Source: Caulobacterales bacterium 32-69-10 (lineage in GTDB: Bacteria > Pseudomonadota > Alphaproteobacteria > Caulobacterales > Caulobacteraceae). Taken from it: 29,759 nt of DNA. The first letter of the stretch is position 1. Each line of letters starts with the position of its first letter. Shown here piece by piece: positions 1-6,946 of this stretch. A program made the position numbers and the translations under genes. The stretch covers positions 1-29,759 of the forward strand of contig NCED01000017.1 in the NCBI GenBank assembly GCA_002280485.1, in the 5' to 3' direction. Below the pieces are notes generated by a model. The model was not told where the DNA came from. It ran no database searches and saw only the letters and a list, made by a program, of their open reading frames with translations.

Positions 1-106
1 CAACGCCCCAGCCGTCGTCGTAGTCCTCGCGGGCGAGGCTCTCGTAGCGGCCGGACGCGTTGGATTTCGCGCCCCGGCCCTTGGGCGGCGGGTGAGGGGG
101 AGGCAT
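1..106 (-). CDS. PA0069-family radical SAM protein, N-terminal fragment
   Basis: Only the first 35 codons lie in the window; the gene runs off the left edge. Reading leftward from the ATG at 106, the peptide begins MPPPHPPPKGRGAKSNASG and continues RYESLAREDYDDGWGV. The pattern KGRGA-x-SN-x-x-GR(F/Y)E, followed by DDGW, is the N-terminus I know from PA0069-family radical SAM proteins (COG1533, historically labelled SplB/'DNA repair photolyase' relatives). The catalytic CxxxCxxC cluster would lie outside the window, so function is not confirmed here. No clear Shine-Dalgarno precedes the ATG. A LexA-type box lies 24 bp upstream, overlapping a plausible -35 (TTGTTT, 17-bp spacer, TAGTCT), which suggests a very short leader and SOS control. 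Confidence 0.62.
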   Translation of the reverse strand, partial: MPPPHPPPKGRGAKSNASGRYESLAREDYDDGWGV

Positions 107-129
107 GCGCAAGACTAGACGTCTCGTCG

Positions 130-144
130 GAACAAAACAAGAAC
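130..144 (-). promoter_or_regulatory. LexA (SOS) box, GAAC-N7-GAAC
   Basis: The sequence GAAC-AAAACAA-GAAC (GTTC-N7-GTTC on the minus strand) exactly matches the direct-repeat LexA operator known in alphaproteobacteria, including Caulobacter. It lies 24 bp before the start of the radical SAM gene and overlaps its probable -35 element. That is where a repressor would block transcription. The divergent DUF899 start is about 150 bp away, so control of that gene is less likely. Confidence 0.6.
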
Positions 145-296
145 TGAGGCGGGGCTGCGGTCGGGCTCGCTGGCCAGTGCGCTGCATTGCCGCCCCCCTA
201 TGGGGCGAATGTCGGGCCGGGCAGGGCCGGAACGTCCTTGGGGCTGGCCGCCGTCCGATCGCGGGTGTGAGGTGGCGGCGGAGCGGAGGAACGCAC

Positions 297-1025
297 ATGG
301 CCTACGACGACGCACTGGTTCCGGCAAAGACCTTGGCCGAGCGGGCCAGCCATCCCTATCCCAACGACAGCGCCGCATACCGCGCCGCGCGCACGGCGCT
401 CCTGGCCGAGGAGATTGAACTGCGCCGTCACACCGAGCGGGTGGCGGCCATGCGCCGGGCCCTGCCGCCCGGCGGCGAGGTCCCTGAGGACTATGTGTTC
501 ACCGGCGAGGATGGCCGGCCGGTCAAGCTCTCCGAACTGTTCGGCGATCGCTCGACCCTGGTCGTCTACACCTGGATGTTCGGGCCGCAACGCAAGCGCC
601 CGTGCCCGATGTGCACCGCCTTCCTCGGCTCCCTCGACGGCGAGGCGGTGGACATCGAGCAGCAGGTTCCCCTGATCATCGTCGGCAAGGCGCCGATTGA
701 CCGGCAGCTGGCCTTCAAGGCCGAGCGCGGTTGGACCGGCCTGCGTTTCGTCTCCTCGGGGGACAACGGCTTCACCCGCGACTACCGCGGCGAGGGGCCG
801 GACGGCGAGGACTGGGCGGCCTTCAACGTCTTCACCAAGGACCCCGACGGGACCATCCGCCACTTCTGGGGCGGCGAGATGGACGGCTCGACCGCCGACC
901 CCGGCCAGGACCCTCGCGGCGCGCCCGAAGTGATGCCGATGTGGACCATCTTCGACATGACCCCTGAGGGGCGCGATCCGCACTGGTACCCCAAGCTCGC
1001 CTATCCGGAAGACCCCAAGGCCTAA
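297..1025 (+). CDS. DUF899 family thioredoxin-like protein
   Basis: The 242-residue product begins MAYDDALVPAKTLAE; the ATG at 297 follows a good GCGGAGGA ribosome binding site, so the longer upstream open frame is not used. It matches the DUF899 pattern: a 'YTWMFGP' strand followed by CPMC (Cys103, Cys106) in a thioredoxin-like fold, and an aromatic C-terminal part with 'HFWGGEM' and 'MPMWTIFDMTP'. The family is thought to be thiol-dependent and cytosolic, but its substrate is not established. No signal peptide is present. Its stop overlaps the stop of the convergent GST gene by 3 nt. Confidence 0.85.
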   Translation: MAYDDALVPAKTLAERASHPYPNDSAAYRAARTALLAEEIELRRHTERVAAMRRALPPGGEVPEDYVFTGEDGRPVKLSELFGDRSTLVVYTWMFGPQRKRPCPMCTAFLGSLDGEAVDIEQQVPLIIVGKAPIDRQLAFKAERGWTGLRFVSSGDNGFTRDYRGEGPDGEDWAAFNVFTKDPDGTIRHFWGGEMDGSTADPGQDPRGAPEVMPMWTIFDMTPEGRDPHWYPKLAYPEDPKA

Positions 1026-1648
1026 GGTGTTTCCGGCCCGCAGTGCCTGGCGTAGGCCGGGCGCTGCGCCAGCCGCTGCATATAGGCGGCGACCGCCGTC
1101 GGCAGGGCCGGCGCGCCCGGCAGGCTGCGGATGCGATGGACCGACAGGGCGATGCCGATGTCGGCCAGGGTGAAGTCCGGCCCGGCCATGTGGGCGCCGG
1201 TCGCTTCGAGCTGGCCGGCGATCAGCCCCAGCCGGGCGGCGCAGGCCTGCAAGCTCTGGCCGATCTGCTGCGGGTCGTCGAAGCCGGCGTCCTTGCGGAT
1301 CAGGGCGCGAAAACCGTAGCGGAAGGCGACGTTCAGGTCCGTCGCCTGCCAGTCCATCCACTGCTCGACGCGCGCACGGGCCAGGGGCTCGGCGGGGAGC
1401 AGGTCGGCGCGACCGTGCCTGCCCGCGAGATAGCGGCTGATGGTGTTGGATTCCCACATCGGCCCGTTCTCATCCTCGATCACCGGGACAAGGCCGTTGG
1501 GGTTCAGTTTCAGCAGCGCGGGCGAGCCCGAGGGCGTGGCCGGCGTCGCCCATTCGGGTTCGTGGTCATAGCTGAGGCCGATCTCGTCCGCGGTCCACAG
1601 CACCTTGCGGACATTGATCGAGGTAGGACGGCCGAGAATCCTGAGCAT
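1022..1648 (-). CDS. Glutathione S-transferase family protein
   Basis: The 208-residue product has the two-domain GST layout. The N-terminal thioredoxin fold (about 1-80) contains 'RPTSINVRKVLW' with the likely active-site Ser near residue 9-10. It also has the cis-Pro 'NGLVPVIED' and the glutathione-contacting 'ESNTISRYLA'. The all-alpha C-terminal domain carries 'FTLADIGIAL', the N-capping box typical of GSTs. It probably conjugates or reduces electrophiles using glutathione in the cytosol; substrate unknown. The ATG at 1648 has a GGAG 8 nt upstream. It is divergent from the GT2 gene (56 bp between) and convergent with DUF899. Confidence 0.9.
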   Translation of the reverse strand: MLRILGRPTSINVRKVLWTADEIGLSYDHEPEWATPATPSGSPALLKLNPNGLVPVIEDENGPMWESNTISRYLAGRHGRADLLPAEPLARARVEQWMDWQATDLNVAFRYGFRALIRKDAGFDDPQQIGQSLQACAARLGLIAGQLEATGAHMAGPDFTLADIGIALSVHRIRSLPGAPALPTAVAAYMQRLAQRPAYARHCGPETP

Positions 1649-1704
1649 GGCTCTACTCCGCAGGGAGGCTTGCAGCCTACACCGGGCCCTTCTATGCCGC
1701 CTGC

Positions 1705-2220
1705 ATGATCTCCGTCGTCATCGCCACGTCGAATGCGGGCCAGACCCTGCCGCAGGCGCTTTCCGCCCTGGTGCCGGCGGCGGTGACCAATCTGGTGCGC
1801 GAGGTGGTGATCGCCGACGCCGGATCGACAGACGAGACGCTCGACGTGGTGGACGACGCTGGCGCCCGTCTCGTGTCAGGCGGGCTCGCCGAGGGCTGCG
1901 CCGCCGCCAAGGGCCCCTGGCTGCTGATCCTGTCGGCCGACATCCGCCTCATGCCGGAATGGGAAGCCGCCGCCCGCGACCACATCGAGCACCACGCGGG
2001 CGAAGCCGGCTGGTTCCGCCTGGCGCTCGACGACCATCGTCCTTCGGCCCGGCTGAAGGAAGCGCTCGCCGCCTTCGGCGCCGGCGGACGCGAGGGGCTG
2101 CTGCTGTCCAAGCGCCTCTACGAGACGGTCGGCGGCGATCCGGGGACCCTGGCCAGGCGCCTGGGCGGCGGCAAGCTGCGACCGTTGGCGGCGCGGGCGG
2201 TGCGGATCGAGCGCTCATAG
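1705..2220 (+). CDS. Short GT2-type glycosyltransferase
   Basis: The 171-residue protein begins MISVVIATSNAGQTLPQAL and contains 'REVVIADAGSTDETLDVV' and 'GPWLLILSADIRL', the nucleotide-sugar binding half of a GT-A (family 2) fold. It is shorter than most GT2 enzymes (about 230-300 residues). The usual acidic DxD reads S-A-D-I, with only one aspartate, so activity is uncertain. There are no membrane segments. The ATG lacks a clear Shine-Dalgarno, and short AT-richer stretches just upstream could make it leaderless. It ends just before a palindromic repeat pair. It belongs to a recognisable family of short GT2-like proteins; acceptor and pathway are unknown. Confidence 0.75.
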   Translation: MISVVIATSNAGQTLPQALSALVPAAVTNLVREVVIADAGSTDETLDVVDDAGARLVSGGLAEGCAAAKGPWLLILSADIRLMPEWEAAARDHIEHHAGEAGWFRLALDDHRPSARLKEALAAFGAGGREGLLLSKRLYETVGGDPGTLARRLGGGKLRPLAARAVRIERS

Positions 2221-2224
2221 CCGG

Positions 2225-2353
2225 CGTCCCCCCACCCCGCGGGGCTGCCGCCCCGTCGCCCCCCCCTCGAGGGGGAGGGGAAGAGATGTCCATGTTCTAC
2301 CCTCCCCCTGGAGGGGAGGGCGACTCGGCGGAGCCGAGCGGGGCGGGGGGACG
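2225..2353. repeat. Head-to-head pair of palindromic (REP-like) repeats
   Basis: Two about 55-nt copies (2225-2280 and 2300-2353) lie in inverted orientation around a 19-nt centre, between the convergent GT2 and transglycosylase genes. Each copy folds as two hairpins. In the right copy the first has arms CCCTCCCC and GGGGAGGG and the second arms CTCGGC and GCCGAG. In the left copy the second stem is GGGGC with GCCCC. Two base pairs differ between the copies on both sides of that stem yet still pair, which supports selection for the folded form. The GGGGxGGGGGGACG tail is shared. No gene fits the 148 bp. Confidence 0.8.
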
Positions 2354-2368
2354 TGTCCGGAAGAGACG

Positions 2369-4195
2369 CTAGTTCGCCGCCGGCGCCAGCAACGCGCTCA
2401 TGATCTCGGTGCTGAGGGCCGCCGTGGCGACCGGCGTGGGGGTCGGCAGGTCGGCGGCGGCCTTGATGGCGCGCGAGCCGGAAGCCGCGGCGCTGAGGCT
2501 GGGCGAGTCCTGGCCGAGGATGTTGCGGTAGATCCAGTAGCCGGCGACCACCTTCTCGACGAACTCGCGGGTCTGGCCGCCGGGCATGCTCTCGATGGCC
2601 AGCAGGGAGTCGGCCTCCTTGCCCATCTGGGCCAGGGTCTTCTGGATCACCCCGGGGCCGGCGTTGTAGGCGGCGACCGCGTGCAGCAGGTCGCCGTTCA
2701 CCGCCGACAGCAGGCGGGTCACATAGTCCTGGCCGAGGCGCAGGTTGATCCCCGGGTCCTTCAGCAGGCTGGGGTTGGACTTCAGCTTGTCGTCGCCGGC
2801 GACCCGCGCCGCCGTGGCGGGCATCAGTTGCATCAGCCCGTAGGCGCCGGACTTGGAATGGGCCGAGGCGTCGAACCGGCTCTCCTGGCGCACCAGGGCG
2901 TAGACCAGGGCCCGGTCGAGGGTGAAGCCGCCCTGGGGCTGCAGGTCCGGGGTCGGGTACTGGGCGATGTCGAAGCGCACGCGCGAGCCGCGCGACAGAT
3001 CGGACGGAGAGGTGAGGGGGGCGTTCAAGGCCAGCCCCAGTCGCTGCCAGGTCTGGCGCGCCTCGCCGGCCGAGCCCATCAGCCCCGATCGCAGCTCGGC
3101 GCCCGATTCCGCCTTCATCCCCAGCTGGGCGAAGGCGGCCGCCCGGCGGGCGCGCGTGTCGCTGGCCACCAGCTTGGCGACCCCGGCCCCGGCCGCCCCG
3201 GATACGCTGGGGGTGCGGACCCTGGCGGCGGGGGCGAGGGCGGGGTCGAGCCCGTCGGCGCTCACGCCGGGGTCGAGGCCCAGCTGCCGCTCGGCGATCA
3301 GGCCGTAGAAGGTGTAGGGCGTCCTGGCCGCGATGGTCAGGTACTGGGGCGCGGCCTCGGGCTGGCCGGCCGCGATGGCGGCGCGCGACGCCCAGTAGCC
3401 GGCGCCCGAACGCATCCATTCGTCATGGGTCTCGTCCGTCGCCATGGCGGCGAAGCGGGCCTGGGCCTCGTCGAAGCGCTTCAGCCGATAGGCGGCCAGG
3501 CCCGCGATCCACGGCTCGCCAGCCTGGACGGCCAGCTTGTAGGCCTTGCTGACGTCGCCCTTGTAATAGGCCTCCCGCGCCTCCTGCAGCAGCTTGTCGA
3601 CCTTGACGGTGGGCAGGGAAATGTCGCGGACGGGAAGGATCGGCGCGGCGGCGGCGGCGGGCGCCGCCGCGTCCGGCAGCTTGGCCTCGATCCGCTCGGC
3701 CAGGGCCTCGACCCGCGACCAGGTGGCGGCGTCGGCGCCGGCGGCCAGTTCGGGCAGGGCCGGGGGCGGCGCCGAGCCGGGCTTCTTCTTGCGGGCCAGG
3801 GTGTAGACGCGGTCGGCGTCGGGCTGGTCGCGGTATTTGTCTAGCCAATCCGCCAGCTCGTCGTAGCTCGACACATAGTCGGCGTGCATCAGCTTGGCGT
3901 AGGCGAGGCGACCCTTGAGCAGGGGGTTGGCTACGCCCTTGGCCAGGGTGTCGGCCAGTTCGAACTCGCCGCGGCGGACGGCGGCGAAGGCGGCGGCGTA
4001 GTCGCGCGCGTCGCGGGGCGACAGGGGCTTGAGGCTGAAGGAGCCGGTGGCCGAACGGGCGGCGGCGGCGGGCCGGGACTTGGCGGGCGCCTTGCCCTTG
4101 GCGAAGGTCGCGGTCGGGGCGGCCATCACGACGGCCAGGGCCGCGGCGGCGAACAACGCAGGAGGTACGGCGAAACCGCGCCGGCCAGGCTGCAT
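2369..4195 (-). CDS. Soluble lytic murein transglycosylase (Slt70-like)
   Basis: The 608-residue protein (ATG at 4195, GGAG 7 nt upstream) starts with a signal peptide, MQPGRRGFAVPPALFAAAAL..., ending near ATFA. A GTG 39 nt further upstream would place extra residues before the signal and is disfavoured. An alpha-helical superhelix region (about 60-400) is followed by the SLT domain. This has 'ALVRQESRFD' with the catalytic Glu at about residue 438, then 'SGAYGLMQLMPATA' and 'AVAAYNAGPG'. It would cleave the MurNAc-GlcNAc bond of peptidoglycan in the periplasm, making 1,6-anhydro ends. It follows the uracil-DNA glycosylase gene by 48 bp on the same strand and may be cotranscribed. Confidence 0.93.
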   Translation of the reverse strand: MQPGRRGFAVPPALFAAAALAVVMAAPTATFAKGKAPAKSRPAAAARSATGSFSLKPLSPRDARDYAAAFAAVRRGEFELADTLAKGVANPLLKGRLAYAKLMHADYVSSYDELADWLDKYRDQPDADRVYTLARKKKPGSAPPPALPELAAGADAATWSRVEALAERIEAKLPDAAAPAAAAAPILPVRDISLPTVKVDKLLQEAREAYYKGDVSKAYKLAVQAGEPWIAGLAAYRLKRFDEAQARFAAMATDETHDEWMRSGAGYWASRAAIAAGQPEAAPQYLTIAARTPYTFYGLIAERQLGLDPGVSADGLDPALAPAARVRTPSVSGAAGAGVAKLVASDTRARRAAAFAQLGMKAESGAELRSGLMGSAGEARQTWQRLGLALNAPLTSPSDLSRGSRVRFDIAQYPTPDLQPQGGFTLDRALVYALVRQESRFDASAHSKSGAYGLMQLMPATAARVAGDDKLKSNPSLLKDPGINLRLGQDYVTRLLSAVNGDLLHAVAAYNAGPGVIQKTLAQMGKEADSLLAIESMPGGQTREFVEKVVAGYWIYRNILGQDSPSLSAAASGSRAIKAAADLPTPTPVATAALSTEIMSALLAPAAN

Positions 4196-4243
4196 CCGAA
4201 CACTCCGAAAGCGAGGCCCCCCACGAACGGCCACAAACGGAGC

Positions 4244-5080
4244 CTAGGCGGACCCGCCTGGGCGATCAAGTCTTTGGGCCAGCGACAGAAGATCCATCCA
4301 CGCCTTCTTCTTCGCCTGCGGCTGACGCAGAAGGAAAGCCGGATGCAGCGTCGGCAGGGCCGGGACAACCAGATCAGTGTGTTCGCCGCGCCACTCCGAC
4401 CAGCGGCCACGAAGACTGAGGATGCCCTCGTTCCTCTTGAGCATCGACTTCGCCGAGGCGGCGCCGGCGAGCAACAGTACCTGTGGCTTTGCGAGCACGA
4501 TCGCCCGTTCCACGAAGGGCGCGCACACCGCCTGCTCCTGCGGGGTCGGGGTGCGATTGCCCGGCGGGCGCCAGAAAACGGTGTTGGTGATGAAAACCTG
4601 GTCGGTCAGGCCGGCCGCGGCGATCATCCGGTCGAGCAGTTTGCCGGCGCGGCCGACGAAGGGCCGGCCTTCGCGATCCTCTTCCGCCCCGGGCCCCTCG
4701 CCTATGATCATCACCGGCGCGCCGGGCCGGCCGCGGGAAAAGACGGCGCGGGCGGCGCCCGAATAGCGCAGGCCGCAGCCCTCGAAGTCGCCGATGGCCG
4801 CCTCCAGCGCCTGCAGGGTCCCGGCCGCGGCGGCCATGGCCTGGGCCTGAGCGACGGCCAGCGACACGTCGATGGCGGCGCCCGGGAGGCCGGCGGGCTG
4901 CACGGGCGGCGCCGGTCCCCGCGGCGCGACAGGGCGCGGCGGGGCCTGCAGGCGCTTCCTGCCCTCGGCCATGCGGTCGACCGGGGCGTCCTCGAAGCTG
5001 ACGCCCACCCCCGCGTCGGCCCAGAAGGCCATCAGGCTGGTCAGGGCGCGCCGGGCGTCTGGATCGAGGGGGGCGGTCAC
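4244..5080 (-). CDS. Uracil-DNA glycosylase, family 4-like
   Basis: The 278-residue protein carries '[24 protein letters not shown]' (residue 127 on), '[11 protein letters not shown]' and the terminal 'HPAFLLRQP' (His246), the motifs of family-4 uracil-DNA glycosylases that excise uracil from DNA. Family-4 enzymes bind a 4Fe-4S cluster with four cysteines. Here only Cys102 and Cys186 stand at those places; the second position of the first CxxC and the Cys of 'K-C-RPPGNR' are replaced (Arg, Trp), so the cluster is probably absent. I chose GTG 5080. An ATG at 5179 would add 33 non-conserved residues and overrun the promoter region. A TACACT box 6 nt before the GTG suggests a leaderless transcript. 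Confidence 0.85.
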   Translation of the reverse strand: MTAPLDPDARRALTSLMAFWADAGVGVSFEDAPVDRMAEGRKRLQAPPRPVAPRGPAPPVQPAGLPGAAIDVSLAVAQAQAMAAAAGTLQALEAAIGDFEGCGLRYSGAARAVFSRGRPGAPVMIIGEGPGAEEDREGRPFVGRAGKLLDRMIAAAGLTDQVFITNTVFWRPPGNRTPTPQEQAVCAPFVERAIVLAKPQVLLLAGAASAKSMLKRNEGILSLRGRWSEWRGEHTDLVVPALPTLHPAFLLRQPQAKKKAWMDLLSLAQRLDRPGGSA

Positions 5081-5135
5081 GGGTTTAGTGTAGGGGGCGC
5101 GGCTTTCGACGCAAAGCTGGCGTTGTTGGTTTCCC

Positions 5136-5164
5136 TTGACCGTCCTCGCCGACGGTCCCGATAA
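5136..5164 (+). promoter_or_regulatory. Probable promoter of the ETF-QO gene with operator-like dyad
   Basis: A -35-like TTGACC (5136-5141) is followed after 17 bp by CGATAA (5159-5164), 30 bp before the ETF-QO start. The spacer contains a perfect inverted repeat, GACCGTC-N6-GACGGTC (5138-5157). A repressor dimer bound there would cover the promoter. Fatty-acid or branched-chain amino-acid catabolic repressors would be logical candidates, but the site matches no operator I can name. Confidence 0.4.
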
Positions 5165-5194
5165 CCGGACGCTGATCACTCATAAGGCGCGACC

Positions 5195-6868
5195 ATGGAC
5201 GAACCGGCCCGCGAGGCGATGGAGTACGACGTGGTGATCGTCGGCGCGGGGCCTGCGGGCCTTGCCGCCGCGATCCGGCTGAAGCAGGGCGCCGCCGCGG
5301 CCGGGACCGAGGTCTCGGTGGCGGTGCTGGAGAAGGGGTCCGAGGTCGGGGCGCACATCCTGTCCGGCGCGGCGATCGATCCGGCGGGCCTGGCGCAGCT
5401 GTTCCCGGACTGGAAGGCCAAGGGCGCGCCGCTGGAAACGGCCGTGACCCAGGACAAGCTGCTGTACCTTGGGCCGCAAGGGTCGCTCGACATCGGCTGG
5501 CTGCCGTCCCCCGGCTACATCAAGAATCACGGGGTCTACGTCGGCTCGCTCGGCAACCTGTGCCGCTGGCTGGCGACCGAGGCCGAAGGGCTGGGCGTCG
5601 AGATCTATCCCGGCATGGCCGCCTCCGAGCTGGTGTTCGACGAGGGCGGGGCCGTGAAGGGCGTGGTCGCCGGGGTCTTCGGCGTGCGCCGCGACGGCAG
5701 CCGCGGGCCGGACTATCAGCCGGGCCTGGAGCTGCACGCCCGCTACACCCTGCTGGGCGAAGGCGCGCGCGGATCGCTGGGCAAGATCGTGCAGGCGAAA
5801 TACGACCTGTGCCGCGCGGCTGGCCCACAGAAGTACGGCATCGGATTGAAGGAGCTGTGGCAGGTCCCGGCCGAGGTGCACCAGCCCGGCCTGGTCCAGC
5901 ACACTTTCGGCTGGCCCCTGTCCAACGACACCGGCGGCGGCTCCTTCCTCTACCACTTCGGCGACCGCTACGTGGCCGTCGGGATGGTCATCCACCTCAA
6001 CTACAAGAACCCCTGGCTCAGCCCCTACGACGAGTTCCAGCGCCTCAAGCACCACCCCGAGATCAGCCGTTATCTGATAGGCGGCAAGCGCATCTCCTAC
6101 GGCGCGCGGGCGATCAGCGAGGGCGGCTACCAGTCGGTTCCCCGGCTGGCCTTCCCCGGCGGGGCGCTGATCGGTGATGATGCGGGCTTCGTGAACCTGC
6201 CGCGCATCAAGGGCAGCCACAACGCCATCCGCTCCGGCATCCTGGCCGCCGACGCGGCGCTGAAGGCCCTGTCGGAGGGGCGCGGCGGCGACGAGCTGAC
6301 CGAATACCAGGCGGCCTACGACGCCTCGGCCATCCGCCGCGAGCTGCGCGGCGTGCGCAACGCCAAGCCCCTGTGGTCGCGCTTCGGCACCCTGCTCGGC
6401 GGACTGGTGCTGACGGGCGTCGACCTGTGGACCACCACCCTGCTGGGCGGTTTCTCGCTCTTTGGCACCCTGGCGCATGGCAAGTCGGACGCCGAGGCGA
6501 CCGGCCTCGCCAAGGACTACAAGAAGCCGGTCTATCCCAAGCCGGACGGGGTGCTCAGCTTTGACAAGCTGTCCTCAGTGTTCATCTCCAACACCAACCA
6601 CGAGGAGGACCAGCCCAGCCACCTGAAGCTGAAAGACCCCTCCATCCCCATCGCGGTGAATCTGCCGCTCTATGGCGAGCCGGCGCGGCTCTATTGCCCG
6701 GCCGGGGTCTATGAGGTGGTGGAGAGCGAGGGCGGCGGCGATCCGAAGTTCGTGATCAACTTCCAGAACTGCGTCCACTGCAAGACCTGCGACATCAAGG
6801 ACCCGTCGCAGAACATTGTCTGGACCACGCCCCAGGGCGGCGACGGGCCGAACTATCCGAACATGTGA
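5195..6868 (+). CDS. Electron transfer flavoprotein-ubiquinone oxidoreductase
   Basis: The 557-residue enzyme passes electrons from reduced ETF, loaded by acyl-CoA dehydrogenases, to ubiquinone at the inner membrane. The N-terminus has the FAD-binding 'DVVIVGAGPAGLAAA'. The middle has 'GCHLS'-type FAD/quinone elements such as 'KGSHNAIRSGILAADA'. The C-terminal ferredoxin-like domain holds the four 4Fe-4S cysteines, Cys501, Cys526, Cys529 and Cys532, in 'YCPAGVYE' and 'CVHCKTCDIKDP'. It ends in the family's 'NIVWTTPQGGDGPNYPNM'. Length matches ETF-QO. ATG 5195 has AAGGCG upstream; an ATG at 5221 is possible but less well placed. The gene is divergent from the uracil-DNA glycosylase. Confidence 0.97.
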   Translation: MDEPAREAMEYDVVIVGAGPAGLAAAIRLKQGAAAAGTEVSVAVLEKGSEVGAHILSGAAIDPAGLAQLFPDWKAKGAPLETAVTQDKLLYLGPQGSLDIGWLPSPGYIKNHGVYVGSLGNLCRWLATEAEGLGVEIYPGMAASELVFDEGGAVKGVVAGVFGVRRDGSRGPDYQPGLELHARYTLLGEGARGSLGKIVQAKYDLCRAAGPQKYGIGLKELWQVPAEVHQPGLVQHTFGWPLSNDTGGGSFLYHFGDRYVAVGMVIHLNYKNPWLSPYDEFQRLKHHPEISRYLIGGKRISYGARAISEGGYQSVPRLAFPGGALIGDDAGFVNLPRIKGSHNAIRSGILAADAALKALSEGRGGDELTEYQAAYDASAIRRELRGVRNAKPLWSRFGTLLGGLVLTGVDLWTTTLLGGFSLFGTLAHGKSDAEATGLAKDYKKPVYPKPDGVLSFDKLSSVFISNTNHEEDQPSHLKLKDPSIPIAVNLPLYGEPARLYCPAGVYEVVESEGGGDPKFVINFQNCVHCKTCDIKDPSQNIVWTTPQGGDGPNYPNM

Positions 6869-6946
6869 GGCTGCGCTCGACGCGCCCGCAACACAACCCG
6901 CTATCCCGCTTGCGGCGGCGTCGGAAAGGGAGGAACGTGGACGGCC

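Noticed and set aside
105..296. DUF899 gene starting at 105
   Set aside because: The extra 64 residues are Arg-rich and unlike the family; ATG 297 has a strong ribosome binding site and the conserved N-terminus.
2118..3419. 433-codon minus-strand frame overlapping the lytic transglycosylase in another frame
   Set aside because: The same-strand neighbouring frame encodes the conserved SLT protein; this one is Arg/Pro/Gly-rich with no motif.
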